Assembly (NCBI GenBank): GCA_033725935.1
Contig: MU867130.1
Location: forward strand, 1-64,000
Length of the DNA: 64,000 bases
Direction of reading: 5' to 3'
Source: Cladorrhinum sp. PSN259
Taxonomy: Eukaryota; Ascomycota; Sordariomycetes; Sordariales; Podosporaceae
Shown: piece after piece, positions 56,059 through 64,000 of the stretch
Position numbering within the stretch: the stretch's first letter is position 1
Layout: every line of letters begins with the position of its first letter
Translations under genes and position numbers: made by a program
The notes under the pieces: generated by a model
The model's input: only the letters and a program-made list of their open reading frames with translations
The model's database searches: none
Told to the model about the DNA's origin: nothing

Positions 56059-59000
56059 ATGGAGGATCGGTCGACCGCCACCAAACCCGCCATCTCGTCC
56101 CCGGCGTCATCCACCACCCCCAACGCCCGGTCGACACCTGCAGGTGGTGCCAGACCCCTTTACTCGAACATTAGCAAGCTGAGTAGCAATTCGCGCGAGA
56201 AGGAGGCATCCACCCAGGGCCAGCAGCAGCAGTCTGCAAGGTGAGACACGATACCCTTTCCCATGCATTCCTAAACTTTTTTTTTTCTGTCGTCTGCACG
56301 GATCGCACCACCCACTTACCATTACTCTTCTCTTTCATTCTTGCATTGTTTCTCTGCCACAGAAACTAACCGGCGACACCCGCACAGACAACCTCCTATC
56401 CAGCACAGAGCCTGGGCCACGGGGAAGAACCCCGTCACCGGTCGAACTCACCAACCCCAGAACAGCAGCAACAACAACAACACAACCAGCGTCACCGCTG
56501 TCATAAACACCCTCCGCGAGGTTAGTACCCGTCTTCCCCGCCAATGCGTCGCCGTCTGTCGCAGATGCCCGCCCGGACTGTTCCCAATCCCTTGGATCCA
56601 AGCTCACCGATTATTCAAATCCAACAGGGCCAGCGTGTCAACGTCACACTCCTTACCAAGGCCGAGTTCGAAGGCACATACGCGAGCAGTGACCAGAGCA
56701 GTCTCCGCCTGACGCAAGTCTCACAGACGAAGCTCCCCGGCTCTGCAGACCCTCCAAACGGAGCGGGAAAACAGCAGGTGCCAATGACACTCCAGAAAAA
56801 GGACATCGCCGACGTTCGTGTCGTCCCTGGCAATGCCTCCAACAAGAATGATGGAAAGATTGCTAATGGTAGGCAAACCGATAAACAATTGCTGGTAAAC
56901 TTTGTGACTAATTGTCTCCCCCACAGGCAATAAATCCAAACTCCAGACCGACAGCATGATCTCCGGCGGGCGATTTGGTGCCGAGCGGCAGCTCCAGGCC
57001 TGGGATGGTGGCTCGGGTCCCAGTATTGACATGAACTTGGACAAGTCCAGCGGCAACTCCCGCGGTTGGGATCAGTTCAAAGCCAATGAAAAGCTTTTTG
57101 GAGTGAAGACGGATTACGACGAGAATATTTATACGACCACAATTAACAGAGATGCACCCGACTACCAAAAGAAGGCGGCCCTTGCGGACATGAAGGCGCG
57201 GGAGATCGAACGCAGCGCTGCAGTCACACAGCACGTTGCCGAGGAGCGTCAGATGGACTTTGCCGGTGGTGATGATAATGAGGACGAAGAGGACAAGTAG
57301 GTCAAGAGGACATTTGAAGCTTTGAGATGTTGGTCTCTAACTCATCTACAGGTATAGCGGTGTGCGACGGCAAAATGCCGTGCCGTTGGCGAACCGCGAG
57401 AACAAGTACACTCCTCCGGCTCGACGTGCACCCACGGCACAACCGACAGTTAAAGGTGCCCCATTTGACCCTGCTATCATCGATTCCCGGATTGTTGGCG
57501 CCCCTGGTGCCACGCAGTCGGCGACTCCTAAACCAGAAGAGCCAAAGGCTCAGCCACAAGCTCCCGCCGAGAAGCCAGCTGAGAAGCCCACCACCCCGGC
57601 GGCGGTAGAGACTGCAAAGGAGGTGAAGCCAGCTCAGCCAAAGGCTGCTGAGACTAAGACGGCTGCTGCTGATGCTAAACCTGCCGAGAAGGACCTGCCA
57701 ACGACTAAGCCGGCGGCCGAATCGAGCCGTGCTGCTGCTTTAAGCAAGCCATTCGTCACTGACCAAGTAGAGCTCAAGGTCCTAGCACAATTCAAGAGCT
57801 TTGCGGGCCAACAGAGAAACCAGGTTGATAAGCTGCGGTCGACCAAGGCAAAGCAGGATAAGGAGGTCAGACTTACGGAGCTGAAGAAGTTCGCCGACAC
57901 CTTCAAGCTCTCGACCCCCGTACCTTCAGATTTGATCTCGATTATTGCCAAAGATCCATCCAAGCAGCAAAAGATCCAGGAGAAGGCCCTGCAAAATGCC
58001 CAAGAGGTTCAGAAAGCCAAGGAGGCGGCTGCTAAGGCTGCTCAAAAGGAGAAGACCGCTGCAGCTACCCCAGAGGCCCAACCTAAGCCCGCAAGCGAGC
58101 AACCGGCCACCACACCTGCCACGACGGCGCCTGATACCCGGGCCAGTTCACGACCGAGCGCTCCGCAGCACGCCAGCTCTGGTGGAATTCCGGGCCGCCA
58201 CCCAGGCCCTCGTTCTTACAATGGACAGCCTCACTACGCGCGTTTCAACGGCAATCGCCCCCCTCCTCATGTGGGGCCTCAGGGGCAGCCCACAGGTCAC
58301 TTGTCACAGAGACTCCGGAACCATGAACAGCAGAAGATGCAGCAGCACCCGCATCTTGCGCAGCATGGCCCTCAAGACATGCGTCTGCCTCCTACTGGTC
58401 CTGCCAACAGTGCTGATCCCAATTTTGGACGCCGTATCAGCGGCGTTCCTGCACAATATCTCGGTGGTCCTCCGCCAAAGCTGAACCCTAATATTCAGGA
58501 GTTCAGACCCAGCGCATTTGCACAGCCCTTCAACCCTGCTGCTCCCCTTCCCAGCCAGGGTTCCAGCCCTCGCTCGTCGGTCAACAACATCATTGAGATT
58601 CCTGTGGTAGCACCGGCTCCTATTCCCATCGTCAAGGGACCACTTGTCCGTCGCAAGACAAAGGCGATCGACGTCAAGAAGTGCTACATTCTCTCGCACA
58701 TTTTGACTATCAAGCCAGCTCAAGGCCGCAATTGGGACGACAATGACGGAGTTCGGCCTGCTTTCGACACTCCGCCCACTTGGAGACAGATCAAGGAAGA
58801 TGTCCCCGAACCTCAGGACTCAAATATGCACCTCACTTACAACGAGTACTTTGAACGACTGCCACGCACCGGTGCCGCCATCGCTACCCCCAACCCCAGC
58901 CATGTTATCCCCCAGATGCCCCACCAGCATCAGCTCCCGTTCCATCTGCAGCACGGTGCTCAGGGTATGGCGCCTAGACAGTCGCCACACATGCCGCCGA

Positions 59001-59602
59001 TGCAGATGCAGGGCAGCCAGCACGGCCACGTCCCCCACGTCCCTTATAACAACCCCGACGATCATCGCATGATGCATTCGAACTCGGCCCAATCCTTTGC
59101 GTCACCTAGGATGTCACAGGTGCCTATGGCATACCCCCCGGGCGTGAATGCTCAGCAGCAGATGCCATATGGCCAACCCGTTATGCAAGGATACATGGGT
59201 GCTGGTGGAGCTCCACCTATGGGCCAGTACAGAAGCTTCTCCAACAATGGGCAGTTCATGCCTCAGCAGCCGCATCACATGGGGGGACCGATGATGGTCC
59301 AGCCAGGTTTCATGGGCAATCCGAACGGAATGGTTGCTGGTGCTCCCCCGATGTATCCCGGCGGCGGTCACCCCCAGCATTTCATCCCATCTGGCCCAGT
59401 CCCTCCCCAGCCCATGGTTTCCAACGGGTACCCCAATAGTCCCGGTCGGCCTGCTGCACCAATGATGGCACATCAAGGATCGCACCAGGGCACCCATCAG
59501 CAGCCCGTTGTGTACGGGATGAGCCCGGCGATGCCATATCAGCAGCCGGCTTTCACACCTCAGCAACCACAAGGCAAGTTCACCGGTCAACGGCCTCAGT
59601 GA
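56059..59602 (+). CDS. PBP1: Ataxin-2 / Pbp1 homologue
   Basis: Five exons (56059-56240, 56388-56520, 56565-56868, 56927-57296, 57352-59602) encode about 1,079 residues. ATG lies in ACCATGG context. Features in order: WATGKNPVTGRT (exon 2), the ataxin-2 Sm-like domain (exon 3; QGQRVNVTLLTKAEFEGTYA), the LsmAD region (~265-335; FGVKTDYDENIYTTTINRD to EDKYSGVRRQNAVPL, split by intron 4), a long Ala/Pro/Lys/Gln linker, and a PAM2-like motif KLNPNIQEFRPSAF (about residue 706). The tail is Pro/Gln/Met/Gly-rich. Ataxin-2 proteins bind poly(A)-binding protein through PAM2 and act in mRNA stability, translation and stress granules. In Neurospora the homologue supports clock translation. Intron 2 is only 44 nt. 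Confidence 0.9.
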
Positions 59603-62600
59603 GCACATCATTTGGACTATGCGATGAGGGTGACGTCGCGGAGCCTGGCTACCTGGCGATCTTGAAACTTTGAGCTGTTGGACTGTCTCACCCTTTCAAA
59701 GTTCGGACGACGGACTTGACAGGGTCTTTGCTCTGGGTAGGAGTAGGGGCCGCTTCCTCAGGCGAGCGAGACTATCTAAGCCATGAAGGGCCGAATCTTG
59801 TTTACGGCTCGAGGCTTAACATGGGAGAGAGGGGGAAAACAAGATCTCGACATGATTACTATTAGCTTTGCTTAAGCTTTTACACACTCACTCTCATACT
59901 CACGCAGCAAGAATTTTTGACAGTGTTTTTTTTCTCATGTGGCCCAATTATCTAGGATGGCCCCTGGGAATAGTGTCTCCAGCGCAAAGGTGGTAGTCTG
60001 TTTATGATGTTTATGGTAGCCAGAGCGGACTGTGTAGCGACGATGATCAGAAAAGGGGAAGGAAGAGGGTTGTGGGGTGGTCCTGTTGATGACGCTATGA
60101 AGTGATGCGGGGCGAATGATGAAGGGTCGGGATACGGTGGGAAAGGATTGAGTGGTGATGAGGCACGAAGTTTGGGGCATTCAGAACTTCATAGGGACTC
60201 AGAACTGAGTGAGGAATGGGGGCGTTTGAAGTCAGAAAGTAGGGGTGGGTGGGAGGAAAGGAGGAGGAAGGATACAGCTTATTCAAGACATTGCTTCTTC
60301 TTCTCCGACATGATGATTCTGCTCTCCAAGATGTGTGTATGCATCTTTTTTTGACCAAGTGAAGTGATGCAGATGCACATTGAGTAGTGAGTAGAAGTAG
60401 AGCGACGCACAAGGATGATGATGAATCAGCGGAAGAGGTCAAGATAGGATTGAATGGCGAATTTATATGGTGTCATGTGTATAACTGTGGGTTTCGTGGT
60501 CGAGGCGCTCGTAGCCTTGATCTTGTTTTGGGATGGTGTATTTGAGTGCCACTGGATTCAATACTCGGAGTTGATCATATTACGATATAGTCTCGGTGGA
60601 GCTTGTTCAGAGAGAGAGAGTGTGTGTGTGTGTGCGCGCGCATTCCAGCTGTTTCATGTGGGGTGGATAAGTGAAGTAGTATAAGAGGAGGGGAACAGAA
60701 ATAAGAAAAGAAAGAAAGATTCTACTTGCCCGTACAAGTATGATAGATAAGCTTTAATTAAAGCCCGATTTGGATGAGATAAAATTTTGTTTTTCCTGAA
60801 GAGAGAAAGGTATATGTGTGCGTGTGTGTGTCAGAGAGTATATGACCCAATTTACTGTGTGTGTGTCACTGCTTTTCCCTTTTTTTTTTTCTTTTTTTCC
60901 TTTGTTGATGGATTAATATCTTTTGGATGGAATGATTATGTCAAAGATGTTTCATGATTGAAGAAGAAAAAAAGAAGGGAAAAAAGTGTATGACACCTTG
61001 TATGTTGGTTAACAAGCAAAGAGGGTGGATTTACACATGTTTCCAAAAAATAAAATAAAAAAGAGTTGAACACTAGTTGTACCTATCGATCGATGTAGTA
61101 CCGTGTCTACATAACCTTCCAGTTACTCTCCTCCTCCTCCTCCTCCCCTATGAATGGTGCTGCAAGCGGAGGAGATAATTCTACGGACAGAAAAGAATAT
61201 ACATCAAGAATGTTTCACAGAGACAGACAAGGAGTGTATCATGACCCATTGAATTACAGTTTGTGTATAAAATCGTGTGTTGGCAAGCAAAAGAATGGGG
61301 ATCTACAGATGTTTCATGACGAGGAGATGTAAAAGCCAGTCAGTCGTAGAGTTGTCTGTGTCTACGAAAAAGAAAGCTTAGGTTGTTTCAGGAGAAGGAG
61401 TATGTAGACCAATTCCTTCCATTCTACGTTTGTGAATGTGCACGGTGTGGACGGTGTGGATGGTGTGGGTACGGTTGTGCGTTGGCGGTCAATGTGTAAG
61501 AGGTAAAGAAGTTTTTTTTTTGAAGATGGGTGGGTTGTATTTGTTGGCATGCAGTACGTTGCGTGCGCACACCATATCTAGTAAGAGCGTAAGAAGTAAA
61601 TAGGTTTGTGCAGAAAAGGGTGGGTAGTATTTTGGACAGTCGTGCTTGTGTGTGTGTGTGTGCGCTTCACAACCGCCGTTGGGATGATCGGCGAGCGTTT
61701 GAGATCCAATGGTCTTGGCACCCATGTGGAAAGGAGGGGAAAAGAGAGAGTTGGTGGTGGTGGTGTGATACTGTGGGTTACGCGAGGGGAGGGTGGAACA
61801 TGATCGCTCGACGATCATCCTACTGGTGTACCCTGATCTTCAATCTTTTCATCTGTCCTGTAGATTGTATGTAGATAGGATGAAAGGACGAGGAAGCACG
61901 GCATTGATTGTTGTATTGTTAAAAGTCATTATTCTCATGTCTTCATACAAAAACAGGGCCGATTGCACTGTATGTTGGGTATCTGGCTGTGAGGAAGAAG
62001 GAATGGCCGTTAATAACCTCCCGGATTGGGTAATATCCAACCGTTTGTGAATATGACTGCCTTGGGTTTTAACCCCGTCCAACTTCCTCGCCAACAGGAT
62101 TTGACTCTTCGGCTTCATTCAGCGGGCAAGAAAAAGAGAAAAGCCATGTTGGTCATGAGAATGTTTGATAGCAGACACTATTCCTGTCTCCGTCTATAAT
62201 TATGATTGATGAATTGTGCCGGTCGGATGAATTGATTACATACACTTACATGCTTGCAGGTTTGCAGCTTTCTAAACTTGGGTTTTTTGGGGTGCACGGC
62301 ATTAGGTGACCTGCAAGACATCATCATCAATGAGACGGGCATGTGTGTTGTTGGTTGATAAAAGCAAACACATGTGATTTTGCCGCAGACAAGCTTTTCG
62401 CTTTTCGCTATTCGCGTCCGTCGGTCCGTCCACCTCGGTCTAAAGATTCTGTTGAAGTGTTTGTCTGTCTGTCTGGTGACGAGGAATGGCGGCCATGATT
62501 GATGATGCGATGCGCCTCGTTGCATGATTTTTTTGTTTTTTTGAGAAAGCCTTTCCCTGTTGAGAATCTGAGGCTGTGTTTCTCTGGCAAGATTTTGAGT

Positions 62601-64000
62601 TAATGCTTATGATGCCTGTTTTTTTAATGCTGCTTTGTGGATTTCTTTTGGTCAATGCATTGTATTCTTCTCCCCGTCCTTGACTCGGATCTTCATCAGG
62701 GATTGCGAATCCAGGGGTTCACCTTTCTGGATGTGAGAGGTGAAGGATGGGAGTGATGGAGGGGTCGGGAGGGAAAAAGGGAGGGGCACAGTCACACAAG
62801 ATCTGCTGTTACTGGAGGCTGGTTCTTCTCTGCAGGATCAGAGTGAGCGCTAACAGTGGGTCGTCTGCTCCCGCAAGGCACACTTCAACCGGGAATGCGG
62901 GGCACGAAAGTGCGGTCCGATTGGCAGGAGGTGGGCCTGGGCTATAAGAGGCAACAGGTGAATATAGCTCACCGCCGCGGGCTGAGATGGTGGTGAGGGG
63001 CAAAGGGATGGAGAGAGTGGAATGGGAAACAAGAAAATGGACGAATAATCAAATGTGAATAGGAGCACGCGCAAACAAGATGTGACAAAAAAGCGCGCTG
63101 CATGGATCAAACAGGCGCCCTTGCCTCTTCTCACCGACTCACCTCTGCCAGTTGAACGGTCCATTCTACCGCGGACTTTACCGCCTGGCGCGGGCCTGAA
63201 CCAGACTTCCAAAGGAGTTTAGAGGTCCAGATCTTTCCATCACTCAACCAGCTGAAATATGGTTGGTTCGGAACACAGATTCCTGCGCGAAAGAATTTTC
63301 TGTTCCTGAGAGAAAAAAAATCCTTTCCCGTCGCTACCAGCCGCTTTCTTGCTTTTCCCCGGGCCACCACCCCTTTTTTCTTGCCTCCTCCGACCCCTGA
63401 GCTGATGTGATGGATGGTGGTGGTGTGCGCATGTGTGTGTGTGTGCCTTGCACTACTGAAGGTTGTGCGATCCGATATGCAGGTACAGAACAAACGCCGA
63501 GCAAAACGCTGAGCGGGATTCGCAGCGCCTCTTCCGCCGCTGGCAGCATCATGCCGCTTTCCTTGCTTCCATTCCTTCTGGGTCTGTGCCGGCTTCGCCA
63601 GACAAATGCTTGATACCTACACTATGGGCTTACACACGGACGCAAGGAGGGGGAGACAAAAAGAGGCGGGGGGAGGGGTAAGGTAAGACTAACTCGGACA
63701 ATAGAACAAAAAAAAAAAGATCAGAGTCAGGGGCTGCTGCAGGCTGGCTGGCACAGACTCTCTCAGAGAAGAGAAGCAACTCGGCGATTTGCTTCTTCTT
63801 TTCGGATTGTCTGGTTTGGGAGGATGTGATTGATCTGGGGTTTGCTTGCTGATGTCCGCGCGGCTGGCGGCCTCGAGCCAGCGATCATTTGGGCTGAGCT
63901 GGGTCGCGGGGAGACCAGGTCATGGTCCCGATGGCCGCAAAGGTGTGTACGTAATCTTGCAGGTGAGATGATATGGCTACCTATGGCTGCTACGGGGCCC
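59603..64000. other. 4.4-kb terminal region without a supportable gene
   Basis: It begins with the 3' region of PBP1 and contains GA/TG microsatellites (60609-60640, 60810-60832, 61645-61662) and a CTC run at 61127-61146. No open frame has protein-like composition. The last kilobase may be the upstream region of a gene beyond the window. Confidence 0.55.
60609..60640 (+). repeat. Compound GA/TG/CG microsatellite
   Basis: GAGAGAGA followed by TGTGTGTG and CGCGCG. Confidence 0.9.

Overview
This is nuclear DNA of a filamentous ascomycete, most likely a Sordariomycete of the Sordariales type. The evidence is short GT-AG introns (44-74 nt where well defined), Pro/Ser/Gln-rich fungal proteins, a Zn(II)2Cys6 regulator, a dispersed 5S rRNA relic, and C-to-T decay that resembles RIP. 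The species cannot be named from the sequence alone.

The left part (about 1-13.6 kb) looks like an accessory island. It opens with a roughly 1.24-kb unit bounded by ~90-bp terminal inverted repeats, which encloses a broken piece of a NACHT/NB-ARC-type WD40 array. Then come a truncated 5S rRNA copy, a frameshifted gene relic, a small two-exon gene with a weak MADS-box-like start, an AT-rich decayed tract, a JmjC-like pseudogene with an in-frame stop, and an apparently intact fungal kinase-like gene. A 1-kb segment carries arrays of an ACAACCGTTGT palindrome in opposite orientation at its two ends (candidate non-autonomous transposon). It is followed by a small Cys-rich zinc-binding-like gene and a decayed minus-strand gene with internal protein repeats.

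The right part (about 13.6-64 kb) is core chromosome with intact, conserved genes. In order they are: a large multi-exon Q/N-rich protein of unknown function (+); a glycine-zipper basic protein (+); a membrane-anchored hormone-sensitive-lipase-type hydrolase (-); DLT1 (+); an 11.5-kb stretch with no convincing gene; a Zn(II)2Cys6 transcription factor (+); kynurenine formamidase BNA7 (+); acetylornithine aminotransferase ARG8 (-); glutamate decarboxylase GAD1 (-); a FAD-dependent monooxygenase (+); and the ataxin-2/Pbp1 homologue (+). The last 4.4 kb shows no gene.

Functionally, BNA7 (tryptophan to kynurenine/NAD), ARG8 (ornithine/arginine) and GAD1 (glutamate to GABA) make a run of amino-acid metabolism genes. 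Nothing in the sequence shows that they are co-regulated. The long gene-free stretch lies directly upstream of the transcription factor and may be its regulatory region. Intron positions were set by hand from splice consensus and reading-frame continuity. They are firm for GAD1, ARG8, the monooxygenase and Pbp1. They are provisional for the second intron of the large Q/N-rich gene and for the MADS-like gene.
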